Assembly (NCBI GenBank): GCA_024399035.1
Contig: JAKSID010000011.1
Span: forward strand, 16,858 to 80,857
DNA from: Fibrobacter sp.
GTDB lineage: Bacteria; Fibrobacterota; Fibrobacteria; Fibrobacterales; Fibrobacteraceae
Reading direction: 5' to 3'
Length of the DNA stretch: 64,000 bases
In this document: positions 1 through 9,010 of the stretch, piece by piece
Position numbering within the stretch: position 1 is the stretch's first letter
Layout: each line of letters begins with the position of its first letter
Position numbers and translations under genes: made by a program
The notes under the pieces: model-generated
The model's input: only the letters and a program-made list of their open reading frames with translations
Databases searched by the model: none
What the model was told of the DNA's origin: nothing

Positions 1-603
1 CAAGCAGGAACGTACTTTTAAGCGTGCAGAATAAACAGCATCGTCAGGACGTGTCCAACGGACTACAACTTCTGAGCCCACAAGCGACGACGCGGAACCA
101 CGACTTCCATCATAGGCAATGAACCATTCCTTCTCCGAACGATGAATGATTTCGGAATGTTTGAACACGCGGCCATCATCCAGGAGCAAGTCAATGCGAT
201 CCCCGATGCCGAACTGGCGGGTAGAACAAATTTGAGTCAAAGGATTTACTGCAGTAAAGCCAAGTTTTTCTCGGATACGTTCTACCGCATCTACAGTTTC
301 GTCACTAACGGAAAAGACGTTTCGCAGGTCGTAGAATCGAGTCACAGCAGCTTCAAACAGCCCTGAGGAATTCAAGACTGCATCCTTATTTTCAAAAGAA
401 GATACGCGGATCATCTTCTCAAGGGTTCGCCTTTCTTTGTCTGTAAAAGCAAACTCTTTTACCTTGTCTTCAAAGGCGTCCGTGCCGAACATAACTTCGT
501 TATCTCGTCTGTAATTGATGCGATGGATTTCCCACAGCACAAGCAACAACAAGACAAGCAGGACGATGAAGGCGATCCACACCAGCTGTAGTGGTTCGAT
601 CAT
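1..603 (-). CDS. Membrane-anchored protein, possible YcgR/PilZ-type N-terminal domain (3' end off window)
   Basis: An open frame begins with ATG at 603 and runs off the left edge, giving 201 N-terminal residues. Residues 5-22 form one strongly hydrophobic helix (IVLLVLLLLVL core), so the protein is probably anchored in the inner membrane with the rest in the cytoplasm. Residues 120-200 are rich in beta strands and include RQFGIGDRIDLLLDDGRVF and a later GSEVVVRWTRP, a layout like the domain that precedes PilZ in YcgR-type c-di-GMP receptors. The PilZ RxxxR motif would lie beyond the edge, so this reading is an inference. The gene starts 16 nt after the pyrC-like stop on the same strand and may be co-transcribed with the pyr genes. 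Confidence 0.6.
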   Translation of the reverse strand, partial: MIEPLQLVWIAFIVLLVLLLLVLWEIHRINYRRDNEVMFGTDAFEDKVKEFAFTDKERRTLEKMIRVSSFENKDAVLNSSGLFEAAVTRFYDLRNVFSVSDETVDAVERIREKLGFTAVNPLTQICSTRQFGIGDRIDLLLDDGRVFKHSEIIHRSEKEWFIAYDGSRGSASSLVGSEVVVRWTRPDDAVYSARLKVRSCL

Positions 604-619
604 TTGTTACAACTCTCTA

Positions 620-1913
620 CTAGCGTTCAGTCCACACACCATTGATGAAAGAACCGATGATTGTTGCATCAAGTTCCTTGCCCATCAAAGGAGAATTGGA
701 GACATGACCTGCAAAGTCGGTCCGGTCTACTACGTGAGACTTGGAAGTATCAAGGACAACCACGTTAGCCTGTTTGTCAGAGCCAACTTCGTAAGCAGGT
801 TCAGCCTCAACCAGCTTAGCCGGTGCAGAGGAAAGAAGTTCGATAGCACGAACTTCACCCACACGTTCAACCAGTTTTTTCCAGATTGCGGGAAGAGCAA
901 CTTCCAGTGCCAGTGCGCCCGGAACAGAATCTTCGAAGTTCACATCGGCGTCCTGACGGAGCACCGGAGTGTGGTTCATGCTGATAGCATTGACGGTACC
1001 ATCGGCAACGCCAGCCCACAATGCTTCGCGGTCGGAAGCGGCGCGGAACGGCGGCAGCACATGGTATGCGGAGTCCAGCAATTCCAGGCAGGAATCATCG
1101 AACAGCAGGTGGTAGACGTTCACGTCGCAGGTCACGTCCATGCCGTTCTTACGGGCGTTGCGGATCAAGTCCAGAGTTTCACCGCAGGTCACTTGCTTGA
1201 AGTGTACCGGCACCTGGAGGAAGCGTGCAGTTTCAAGAACCGTGTAGGCAGCAATGGTTTCTGCAATACGGGGAATGCCCTTCATGCCCAGCATGTCGGA
1301 GTAGGCGCCTTCGTGAACGCAACCGCTCTTGCGAAGAGTCTTGTCCATAGGCTGGAAGAAGAAACGCTTGCCGGTCATCTTGCCGTATTCCATGGCGAGA
1401 CGGAGGAAACGGGAATGAGGAATGGAGCCGTTGCCATCGCCGAAGCCAGCCACGCCAGCTTCTGCAAGTTCCATCATTTCGGCCAGGCTATCAGAGCCGA
1501 AGCCCTTGCTGTAAGCGCCCAGGAACTTTACTTCGAAATCGTTGGCGCAGCACTGTTCCTTGCCGCCAACATCAAAGCGATTTACCATGGCGGTAAACTT
1601 GTCTGCGTCATCAATAGGATTAGCGGAGCTTTCATAAAGGCCACCGTAGAAGCCACCCTTACGCATAGCTTCAAAGCCATCTGCGAAAGTGTAGATGTCG
1701 TCGCGGAGAGGTTCCTTGAAATCAAGGCCCAGGCCAAAGAGGGCGGGCATCACCAAGGCGCCATTGCAATCAATTTCCTTTGCGGGCTTGGAGGAATCTG
1801 CGGCAAAGCCCTTTTCGCTATCCAGAACAAGCTGGTCGCGAGCTTCGAACTTGGAACCGTTCCAGAACTTCACATTCTTCAAGACCACATTGGTCAAAGC
1901 GTAATCACGATGC

Positions 1914-1927
<14 letters not shown>
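620..1927 (-). CDS. pyrC': Dihydroorotase-like protein, probably non-catalytic (PyrC' type)
   Basis: The 435-residue protein has the overall amidohydrolase/dihydroorotase pattern, and pyrB lies immediately upstream. The metal site is damaged. The usual DxHxHxRxP motif reads MPALFGLGLDFKEPL at residues 60-74, so both histidines are replaced (G67, D69). The catalytic Asp of the SDHAP motif is Asn318 in MNHTPV. YHL at 272-274 is retained. Known family fact: in Pseudomonas an inactive PyrC' is needed to build the aspartate transcarbamylase holoenzyme. I infer the same structural role here. The start chosen is ATG at 1927, which overlaps the pyrB stop by 14 nt; a longer frame upstream has no family similarity. 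A working dihydroorotase should then be encoded elsewhere. Confidence 0.88.
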
Positions 1928-2873
<946 letters not shown>

Positions 2874-2874
2874 T

Positions 2875-3432
2875 TTAATCCTCCACTTCTACGAGGGAAA
2901 CAGAATTTTCTTGATCAATAGGTTGAATCTTCACACGGACTTCCTGATGCTGGGCGGTTTCCACAGCAAGGCCCACGCAGTCGGGGGCAATGGGAAGTTC
3001 TCGGTGACCGCGGTCCACCAGCACGCAGAGGCGGATGGCTGCGGGGCGGCCCAGGTCCAGAATGGCGCGCATTGCAGCCAGAGTGGAGCGACCGGTATAA
3101 AGCACATCGTCTACCAGAATCACGGTCTTGCCTTCAACAGAAGCAGGCATTTCGGTGACGCGCATTTCGGTAGAAACGTGGTTGCGGTAATGGAAGTCGT
3201 CGCGATAGAAAGTGGCGTCCAGGCTTCCGAACTCCACGGATCCGCCGAACTTTGCGTCCAAGCGTTCCTTCAACTTCTTTGCCAGGGGAATACCGCGGCT
3301 AGCCATACCAAGGATGACCAAGTCGTTTGCGGAAGGATGGATCTTTGCGATTTTTGCAGCCATCTCGTCCAGGGCAAATTCCATGGCCTGGGCCGACAGC
3401 AGTTCACGAATAATCTTGCAGTTATCTTTCAT
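2875..3432 (-). CDS. pyrR: Bifunctional pyr operon regulator / uracil phosphoribosyltransferase PyrR
   Basis: The 185-residue protein is a type I phosphoribosyltransferase. The PRPP loop VILVDDVLYTGRS is at 104-116, and LDATFYRDDF at 71-80 matches the PyrR-specific LDITLYRDD segment. PyrR proteins convert uracil and PRPP to UMP, and in Firmicutes they bind pyr mRNA leaders to attenuate transcription. It is the first gene of pyrR-pyrB-pyrC'. The same gene order is known in pseudomonads, where PyrR regulates the pyrBC' operon. I do not see a clear anti-terminator fold in the 200-bp leader, so the mode of regulation is open. Confidence 0.93.
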   Translation of the reverse strand: MKDNCKIIRELLSAQAMEFALDEMAAKIAKIHPSANDLVILGMASRGIPLAKKLKERLDAKFGGSVEFGSLDATFYRDDFHYRNHVSTEMRVTEMPASVEGKTVILVDDVLYTGRSTLAAMRAILDLGRPAAIRLCVLVDRGHRELPIAPDCVGLAVETAQHQEVRVKIQPIDQENSVSLVEVED

Positions 3433-3641
3433 ATGAACTCTGGGTTATGTAATCTCTAACTTGAGAAAGTAGCTTTTTTAGGGGTTTGTCGTGTAAACGT
3501 TTTTTCTAAGAGGCACCTTATTTCCAACAGCGCCGAAACTGCACATTTGCACAACTTTTGTAAATAGCAAGCAACGAGTTATCACAATCACTCATTTTTA
3601 TGTATATTGCGGTTTAGAAACAACTTAACAGGAGAAAAAAA
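3433..3641. promoter_or_regulatory. Divergent promoter region between pyrR and cyclophilin
   Basis: This 209-bp AT-rich gap separates two divergent genes and must hold both promoters. On the plus strand the stretch TTTTATGTATATT, 30-45 nt before the cyclophilin ATG, contains a plausible -10 (TATATT), and AGGAGA lies close to the ATG. No terminator-like hairpin followed by a U-run was found on the pyrR side that would suggest attenuation. Confidence 0.4.
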
Positions 3642-4196
3642 ATGGCATTTAATCAGCTGGATAAGCCGCAGCCGGGCGAAACTATCGCCATCATGAAGAC
3701 CAACCACGGCGAAATGAAGATTCGCTTGTTCGTAGAACGCGTTGGCGAATGCGCACAGAATTTCATTGACCTCGCAAACCAGGGTTTGTACGATGGCGCA
3801 CCGTTCCACCGCATTATCAAGAACTTCATGATCCAGGGTGGCGACTTTACCAACCGTAACGGTACCGGCGGCCATTCCGCTAAGGGTCCGGGCACCACCA
3901 TCGACGACAAGTACGATGATTGCCTCTCCCATATGCGCGGTGCATTGAGCTGGGCAAAGACCATGATGCCCAAGTCCATCGGTTCCCAGTTCTTTATCGT
4001 CCACGGCGAAGACGTTCACTTTTTGGACCACGGCAATCCTAACGTAGGTAACGGCCCCAACGCCGGTTACTCCGTTTTCGGCCAGCTCTATGAAGGTTTC
4101 GAAGTTCTGGATTCCATCGCCGGTGTCAAGACCGACCGTCGCGACGCACCGTACGAAGACGTGATCATCGAATCCGTGAAGATCGAAAAGGTCTAA
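3642..4196 (+). CDS. Cyclophilin-type peptidyl-prolyl cis-trans isomerase
   Basis: This enzyme isomerises Xaa-Pro bonds and helps proteins fold. The 184-residue protein has no signal peptide, so it is cytoplasmic. The cyclophilin core is clear: PFHRIIKNFMIQGGDF at about 53-68 carries the catalytic Arg, SQFFIV at about 117-122 lines the pocket, and YSVFGQLYEGFEVLD closes the fold. The ATG at 3642 has AGGAGA about 8 nt upstream. The gene stands alone and is followed within 10 nt by a strong terminator. Confidence 0.95.
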   Translation: MAFNQLDKPQPGETIAIMKTNHGEMKIRLFVERVGECAQNFIDLANQGLYDGAPFHRIIKNFMIQGGDFTNRNGTGGHSAKGPGTTIDDKYDDCLSHMRGALSWAKTMMPKSIGSQFFIVHGEDVHFLDHGNPNVGNGPNAGYSVFGQLYEGFEVLDSIAGVKTDRRDAPYEDVIIESVKIEKV

Positions 4197-4205
4197 AGCT
4201 TAAAG

Positions 4206-4232
4206 AACGCAGGAGAAATCCTGCGTTTTTAT
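4206..4232 (+). terminator. Rho-independent terminator of the cyclophilin gene
   Basis: A perfect 9-bp stem, AACGCAGGA / TCCTGCGTT, with a GAAA tetraloop is followed by a T-run, starting 10 nt after the stop codon. Confidence 0.93.
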
Positions 4233-4239
4233 TTTGAAA

Positions 4240-4350
4240 AAGCCGGAGCTGCGAGACAAATGCGTAAGGCGAACACAGCAATCAAACTTGTTTGATTATT
4301 GTTGAGCCTAGCATTTGGCACTTTAGTGCAACTACCCCCGCGTGGGAATC
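4240..4350 (-). repeat. Interspersed element with CAAG-loop hairpin (copy A)
   Basis: Read on the minus strand, a perfect hairpin AATCAAA-CAAG-TTTGATT (4280-4297) is preceded by GGCTCAACAAT and followed by TGCTGTGTTCGCCTTA. The same plan, with different stems, occurs three times at 10741-10950. A second palindrome, GCACTTTAGTGC (4318-4329), and CCCCCGCGTGGG (4336-4347, also at 28213) lie alongside. No protein is encoded. Confidence 0.6.
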
Positions 4351-4380
4351 AAAAAAATCCGTCTTTTTTTTCTTTGACCC

Positions 4381-4409
4381 TTGACATTTTTCAAATAAAT
4401 TTCAATATT
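4381..4409 (+). promoter_or_regulatory. Promoter of tRNA-Ala
   Basis: A consensus -35 TTGACA (4381-4386) is separated by 17 nt from an AATATT -10 (4404-4409). The predicted start lies a few nt before the mature tRNA at 4422. This is the best-matching sigma-70-type promoter seen in the window. Confidence 0.75.
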
Positions 4410-4421
4410 TGTGTCACCCTT

Positions 4422-4494
4422 GGGGTTATAGCTCAGTTGGTAGAGCGATTGCATGGCATGCAATAGGTCAGGAGTTCGACTCTCCTTAGCTCCA
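4422..4494 (+). tRNA. tRNA-Ala(GGC)
   Basis: This is a 73-nt cloverleaf. The acceptor GGGGTTA pairs with TAGCTCC (with G-U wobbles), the anticodon stem-loop is ATTGC-ATGGCAT-GCAAT with GGC at 4455-4457, the T-loop is GTTCGAC, and the discriminator is A. The 3' CCA is not encoded. It stands alone between its own promoter and terminator. Confidence 0.96.
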
Positions 4495-4500
4495 CTCAAA

Positions 4501-4528
4501 AAGACTCGCATCAAAGCGGGTCTTTTTT
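4501..4528 (+). terminator. Terminator of tRNA-Ala
   Basis: AAGACTCGC / GCGGGTCTT pairs over 9 bp with one G-U, has an ATCAAA loop, and is followed by T6. It lies 6 nt after the tRNA. Confidence 0.9.
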
Positions 4529-4642
4529 GTTTCCATCGGTTTTGTAGTCTTTACAACGCTTGTTTATTAATGGCATTTTTTCAACCTTGAGCCGATTGTA
4601 AGGTTTTTGTATCTTTTGTCGTGGAATTTAGAGGAGCTTAAT

Positions 4643-6628
4643 ATGAACAAGGTTTGGAATTCTTTTTCAAAGATCCTTTTAGGCAGTTTCGTTGCTTTGT
4701 CCGCCAGCGTTTTCGCTGAAGAATGCGACGAAGCCACCATGGACGCCTTCGCCTACGAAGATTGTGTCAAGGCCAAGGGCGGCGCTGTTATCGACCAGAC
4801 AAACTTCGGCAGCGAAGCACCCGAAGTCAAGATGCCCGTTCCCGAAGAACAGAAGTACAGTCCCTTTGGTCGCGAAGCCTACCTCACCTCCTCTTTCGGT
4901 GAAAACCGCGGAACCCGCTACCACGCCGGCATTGACTATTCCACCCAGATGGAAGAAGGCTGGCCTATCTTCGCACCGGAAAACGGTTTTGTCAAGGAAG
5001 TCCGAGTCTCCCCCTTCGGTTACGGCAAGGTGATGTTCTTCCAGGGCAACAGCGGCAAGACCTGGGTTTTCGCCCACCAGAGCAGCTTTGGCCAGCTGGA
5101 CGAAGCCGTGATGCGCCAGCAGTACGCTACCAAAAAGAACGATGTGACCCTGAAGCCGGGCAAGGCTTACAAGAAGGGCGATACCCTGACTTTCGCAGGC
5201 AGCACCGGCATCGGAAACCCGCACTTGCATCTTGAAGTAAGGCTGGACAACGACCGCATTATCAATCCCCGCCTGATGAACACCGAGGTTTCAGACAGTA
5301 TCGCTCCCCAGGTGTTGGCAGCCGCCGTATGGCAGGGCAACGAAATGGCTTTCACTTCTCAGGAAGCAGTCAATAAAGGCTGCGTTGTTACTCCCGTCAA
5401 GAATGAATTCGCCTTAAATCTCGCTTTCAAGATGGTAGACTACAGCCGCGAACCTAAGGACAATCCCATGTCCGTCCGTCGCATTACCATTTGGCGCTAC
5501 GACGAAAAGGTTTTCGACCAGAAGCTTGACACCCTGCGCTTTAGCACCCAGTCCAAGATTCGTGAACAGCTCCTTTGGGCAGAAGAAGCCGACACCGCCG
5601 GCGACTGGCACGTGATCGAAGCAAGAATTGCCCCCCTTTCCACCTACACCATGGAAGTGGAAGACTTTAACGGCAACATCACCACCAAGAAGTTCAGTTT
5701 CCACCCCACCTGCAAGGGCAATGTAGACCTGCAGATGACCAAGGTTCAGACCTCCCCCTTGTTCACCTACCTGAGCCGCCCCATGCTGGACTTGTTCCGT
5801 TGCGAAAACGGAATGAAATTCTCCGCGATGAAGAAGGACGAGGTGCTTTCCGAAGATCTTTGCAGCGTGTTCAAGCACAAGCCGGTTCTTATCGGCAAGA
5901 TCATGGAAACCTTCCCCGAAATGACAAGCATTCGCTACGTGGCTGACGCTGCCGCAACAGGCGACGGCAAGGCTGTTGACGAAACCATCGAGGTCTTTGG
6001 CTACAACCGTTACCAGACCAACGTTAACTGGAATGCAACCCTGGGCGACATCAAGGTTAGCCAGAAGATTTCTGGCATTCCCGCCGCAAAGGATTCCGCA
6101 ATCCGCGTTCTGGCAGTCACCAAGACTCACACCGACAGCCTGGACTTTTTGGAATTCCACCCCAAGGGTTTGCAGTTGAAAAACTGGAATGTTTGCGTGG
6201 AAAACAAGGAAAACAACGCACCGCTTTACTGGCTTGGCGAAACCAGCCGCAACTGGTTCATCTTTAGCAAGCAGAGCAAGGGCAAGAACCGCTGCGCAAG
6301 CACTAACGAACTTCGCGATATTGCAAACATCGATAACCAGGAAGCGCCGACGCTTGGTTTCCCCTACTGGGACAACATGATGATCGGCGGCGTTCACCAG
6401 CCAGCCCTGAAGGTGCCGCTGATGTTCAAGTACGACGGCGTTGCTGACGGTAACGCAATCACCGTCAAGTACAAGAATCAGTGGATTGCTGCGGAGTACG
6501 ATTCCGAGCCCCGCGAAATCATTATCGAAGGAGAGAAGGTTCCGGACGCTGGCGAAGAAATGACCATCCAGATTGTGGACGAAGCCGGCCATAAGGTTTC
6601 TTACGACATTACAGTGCCTGAGATGTAG
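4643..6628 (+). CDS. Exported M23 (LytM-type) metallopeptidase
   Basis: The 661-residue protein has a signal peptide (residues 1-25, cleavage after VFA). An M23 zinc peptidase domain lies at about 75-205: the ligands are H94 and D98 in YHAGIDYS and H196 in HLHLEVR, and AHQSS at 144-148 supplies the second active-site His. All residues needed for glycyl or peptidoglycan cross-link hydrolysis are present. The 450 residues after it have no family I recognise; they are beta-rich with scattered Cys and may bind the wall or position the enzyme in the periplasm. ATG 4643 is preferred over the earlier TTG because it has GAGGAG 6 nt upstream and gives a proper signal peptide. It is a single gene. Confidence 0.88.
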   Translation: MNKVWNSFSKILLGSFVALSASVFAEECDEATMDAFAYEDCVKAKGGAVIDQTNFGSEAPEVKMPVPEEQKYSPFGREAYLTSSFGENRGTRYHAGIDYSTQMEEGWPIFAPENGFVKEVRVSPFGYGKVMFFQGNSGKTWVFAHQSSFGQLDEAVMRQQYATKKNDVTLKPGKAYKKGDTLTFAGSTGIGNPHLHLEVRLDNDRIINPRLMNTEVSDSIAPQVLAAAVWQGNEMAFTSQEAVNKGCVVTPVKNEFALNLAFKMVDYSREPKDNPMSVRRITIWRYDEKVFDQKLDTLRFSTQSKIREQLLWAEEADTAGDWHVIEARIAPLSTYTMEVEDFNGNITTKKFSFHPTCKGNVDLQMTKVQTSPLFTYLSRPMLDLFRCENGMKFSAMKKDEVLSEDLCSVFKHKPVLIGKIMETFPEMTSIRYVADAAATGDGKAVDETIEVFGYNRYQTNVNWNATLGDIKVSQKISGIPAAKDSAIRVLAVTKTHTDSLDFLEFHPKGLQLKNWNVCVENKENNAPLYWLGETSRNWFIFSKQSKGKNRCASTNELRDIANIDNQEAPTLGFPYWDNMMIGGVHQPALKVPLMFKYDGVADGNAITVKYKNQWIAAEYDSEPREIIIEGEKVPDAGEEMTIQIVDEAGHKVSYDITVPEM

Positions 6629-6680
6629 CTGACTGCAGTGCCGATGTAACAAACCGAGCCGATTTAATTCAAAACAAAAA

Positions 6681-6712
6681 AATCCTGCGAGAAAATCGCA
6701 GGATTTTTTTTG
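6681..6712 (+). terminator. Terminator after the M23 peptidase gene
   Basis: A perfect 10-bp stem, AATCCTGCGA / TCGCAGGATT, with a GAAAA loop is followed by T8. A-rich sequence on the other side would let it work for the minus strand too. Confidence 0.92.
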
Positions 6713-6718
6713 CTAAGG

Positions 6719-6815
6719 GAGATCCCGGAACAAGTCCGGGATGACAGCCTTGATAGGGCCGGGATAACAGCCTTGATAGGGCCGGGATAACAGCCTTGAT
6801 AGGGCCGAGATGACA
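6719..6815. repeat. GATCCCGG..CCGGGATGAC hairpin plus three 23-bp tandem repeats
   Basis: GATCCCGGA-acaag-TCCGGGATGAC forms a hairpin. It runs into three consecutive 23-bp units (6738-6760, 6761-6783, 6784-6806) that differ at a single position, GGGATGACA versus GGGATAACA, and then a decayed fourth. The block fills the gap between two convergent genes. A sister block with the same plan lies at 57346-57436. Confidence 0.85.
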
Positions 6816-6825
6816 TCTAACGGTA

Positions 6826-8709
6826 TTACTTTGCAGCGGCAGTCAGCAGCTTGGTAATGGCTGCAACGTATTCTGCCGGGTTGGGCAGCGGAGAGCCTTC
6901 GGCAAGGAGAGCCTGACCGTAGAGAGCCTTGGGCCAGTCACCCAGATCTTCCTTGGCTTCAGCCTTGGCCTTCAGCATTTCGCAAATGGGGTGCGTCGGG
7001 TTAATTTCAAGAATACGCTTGGACTTAGGAACGTTGGTCTGGCCCATGGCCTTCATCATACGTTCCATCTGAGCGCTCATGGCGTCGTCGCTGGTCACGA
7101 GGCAGCAGGGGCTGTCCTTCAGGCGGCTAGACACGCGGACTTCCTTGATGTCTTCGTCCAGAACCTTCTGGAGGTTTTCGCAGAGGCCCTTGAAGATTCC
7201 CTTGTTGGCTTCTTCAGCCTTCTTTTCGTCTTCAGTTTTTTCGAAGTCCACATCACCGCGGGAAACGTCGTGGAACTTCTTGTCGCCGAATTCCATCAGA
7301 GAAGACATCATGAATTCGTCGATGCCATCACTCATGAGAAGCACTTCGTAGCCCTTGGCCTTGAAAGCCTCCAGCATGGGGTTAGACTTCACGGCGTTCT
7401 TGTCGCCAATGAGGTAGTAGATTTCCTTCTGGCCTTCAGGCATGTTGTCTACATACTGTTCCAGGCTTACCAACTTGCCTTCTTCGGTCTTGGTGCTTTC
7501 GAAGCGGATCAGCTTCTTCAATTCATCAAGATGTTCCCAGTTCATGTAGAAGCCTTCCTTAAGGACCATGCCCAGTTCCTTCCACCAGGCTGTGTACTTT
7601 TCTTCGTCCTTGGACATGTTCTGCAAGGCTTCCAGAGTCTTCTTGATGACATGCTTACGGATATTGGTCACAATCTTGTTGGACTGCAGAATTTCGCGGC
7701 TCACGTTCAGCGGCAAGTCTTCGGATTCCACCACGCCGCGGACAAAACGGAGCCAAGGCGGCAAGAGGTCCTTGCAGTCGTCCATGATGAAGGTCTTCTT
7801 CACATAGAGCTTCAGGCCATGCAGTGCGTCGTTCTGCCAAATGTTGTAGGGAGCCTTGGAAGGAATGTACACCAGGTTCCAGAATTCCAGGGAGCCTTCG
7901 GCGTGGCTGTGGCTCCAGCAGGCAGGTTCACCACCGTCGTGGCAAATCACGTTATAGAATTCCTTGTACTCTTCTTCCTTCACGTCCTTTTCGGACTGGC
8001 GCCAGAGAGCGGTCTTGTCGTTCAACTTTTCTTCGTCCTTGACTTCGATTTCGCCCTTGTCGTTGGTGGTCTGTTCCGGGTGGAAGTAAATGCCGTAGTT
8101 TACGAAGCCGCTGTACTTCTTGATGATATCCTTGATGCGCCATTCGCTGGTGAAGTCTTCAGAATCCTCGTCGTCCTTCAGGTACAGGGTAATCTTGGTA
8201 CCCACTTCATTGCGGGGGCATTCGGAAATTTCGAATTCGCCGGTGCCTTCGGAAGCCCACAGGTAGCCCTGGGTTTCGCCAGCCTTGAGGGTTAGGACTT
8301 CAACCTTCTTAGCCACCATGAAGATGGAGTAGAAGCCCACACCGAACTGACCGATAAGATCAACACTAGCCTTGTCGGCGTCCTTCAGGTTCTTGATGAA
8401 ATTCTTGGTGCCGGAACGGGCGATGGTCCCCAGGCAGTTGATCAAGTCTTCCTTGTTCATGCCGATACCGTTATCGGTAATGGTCAGCTTCTTCTGATCC
8501 TTGTTCACATCGATATCGATGCGGAGCTGGGTGCCCTGGGGCAGCAAATCTGCGTTAGAGAGAGAAAGGAAACGACGCTTATCCAATGCGTCAGCAGCGT
8601 TAGAAACCAGTTCGCGAAGGAAGATTTCCTTGTTGCTATAAAGAGAGTTGATCATCAAGTTCAGCATGTCGCGAACTTCGGTCTGGAACTCCATTTTTTC
8701 AGTTGCCAT
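6826..8709 (-). CDS. htpG: Chaperone HtpG (Hsp90)
   Basis: This is the bacterial Hsp90, an ATP-driven cytoplasmic dimer that helps client proteins fold. The 627-residue protein is of usual length. The GHKL ATPase domain shows FLRELVSNAADALDKRR (Glu-Asn-Asp nucleotide contacts), DNGIGM and GQFGVGFYS. The middle domain has LPPWLRFVRGVVES and LPLNVSRE, and the C-terminal dimerisation domain ends without a eukaryotic MEEVD tail. I chose ATG 8709 (MATEKMEFQTEV) because GGAG lies about 9 nt upstream; an in-frame extension to 8778 has no family support. It is transcribed alone. Confidence 0.97.
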   Translation of the reverse strand: MATEKMEFQTEVRDMLNLMINSLYSNKEIFLRELVSNAADALDKRRFLSLSNADLLPQGTQLRIDIDVNKDQKKLTITDNGIGMNKEDLINCLGTIARSGTKNFIKNLKDADKASVDLIGQFGVGFYSIFMVAKKVEVLTLKAGETQGYLWASEGTGEFEISECPRNEVGTKITLYLKDDEDSEDFTSEWRIKDIIKKYSGFVNYGIYFHPEQTTNDKGEIEVKDEEKLNDKTALWRQSEKDVKEEEYKEFYNVICHDGGEPACWSHSHAEGSLEFWNLVYIPSKAPYNIWQNDALHGLKLYVKKTFIMDDCKDLLPPWLRFVRGVVESEDLPLNVSREILQSNKIVTNIRKHVIKKTLEALQNMSKDEEKYTAWWKELGMVLKEGFYMNWEHLDELKKLIRFESTKTEEGKLVSLEQYVDNMPEGQKEIYYLIGDKNAVKSNPMLEAFKAKGYEVLLMSDGIDEFMMSSLMEFGDKKFHDVSRGDVDFEKTEDEKKAEEANKGIFKGLCENLQKVLDEDIKEVRVSSRLKDSPCCLVTSDDAMSAQMERMMKAMGQTNVPKSKRILEINPTHPICEMLKAKAEAKEDLGDWPKALYGQALLAEGSPLPNPAEYVAAITKLLTAAAK

Positions 8710-8954
8710 TTTATATCTCCGATTTAGACGAAAGAACGGGCTACGCCCTACAGACGAGAGACGAAAGATTATAGTCACGCGCTACGCGCCATATAAAGAA
8801 TCGAAAGGTCCGTCATTCCTTCTAGTTGTTAAATTTTCAAACAATACCGTGCGTTCCGAGGTTTCATTTTGAAACAATGCGGAAGTTTTTCCTTGTTTTC
8901 GCAGGTATAATCGCAAGAACCGTGCCAATTTGGCGATAGGTGTCTGGCGATAGG
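8710..8954 (-). promoter_or_regulatory. htpG leader and promoter region with GC palindromes
   Basis: Read toward htpG, this region holds a TATAAT -10-like box (plus-strand ATTATA at 8768-8773), an 11-bp palindrome GCGCGTAGCGC just upstream of it, and a second palindrome GGGCGTAGCCC in the transcribed leader. Two AGACGAAAGA direct repeats and an AGACGAGAG run surround them. The -35 is weak. Apart from one GTCATTCC half-repeat (8812-8819), I see nothing recognisable in the remaining AT-rich part. Confidence 0.4.
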
Positions 8955-8986
8955 TTAAAAAAAAGACCGCTGCGAGAACAGCGGTC
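8955..8986 (-). terminator. Terminator of uppP
   Basis: On the minus strand, GACCGCTG / CAGCGGTC (8965-8986) is followed by T8. It lies 25 nt downstream of the uppP stop. Confidence 0.88.
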
Positions 8987-9010
8987 ACAGATAATCGGCA
9001 CGGAGCCCAG

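Noticed and set aside
3433..3641. PyrR-dependent attenuator in the pyrR leader
   Set aside because: No terminator/anti-terminator pair or conserved PyrR-binding loop could be drawn in the leader.
4332..4514. 60-codon minus-strand frame across the tRNA region
   Set aside because: It is antisense to tRNA-Ala and its peptide (SLYQLSYNPKG) is the usual false translation of a tRNA gene.
8782..8988. 68-codon minus-strand frame downstream of uppP
   Set aside because: It contains the uppP terminator hairpin and has low-complexity, unrecognised content.
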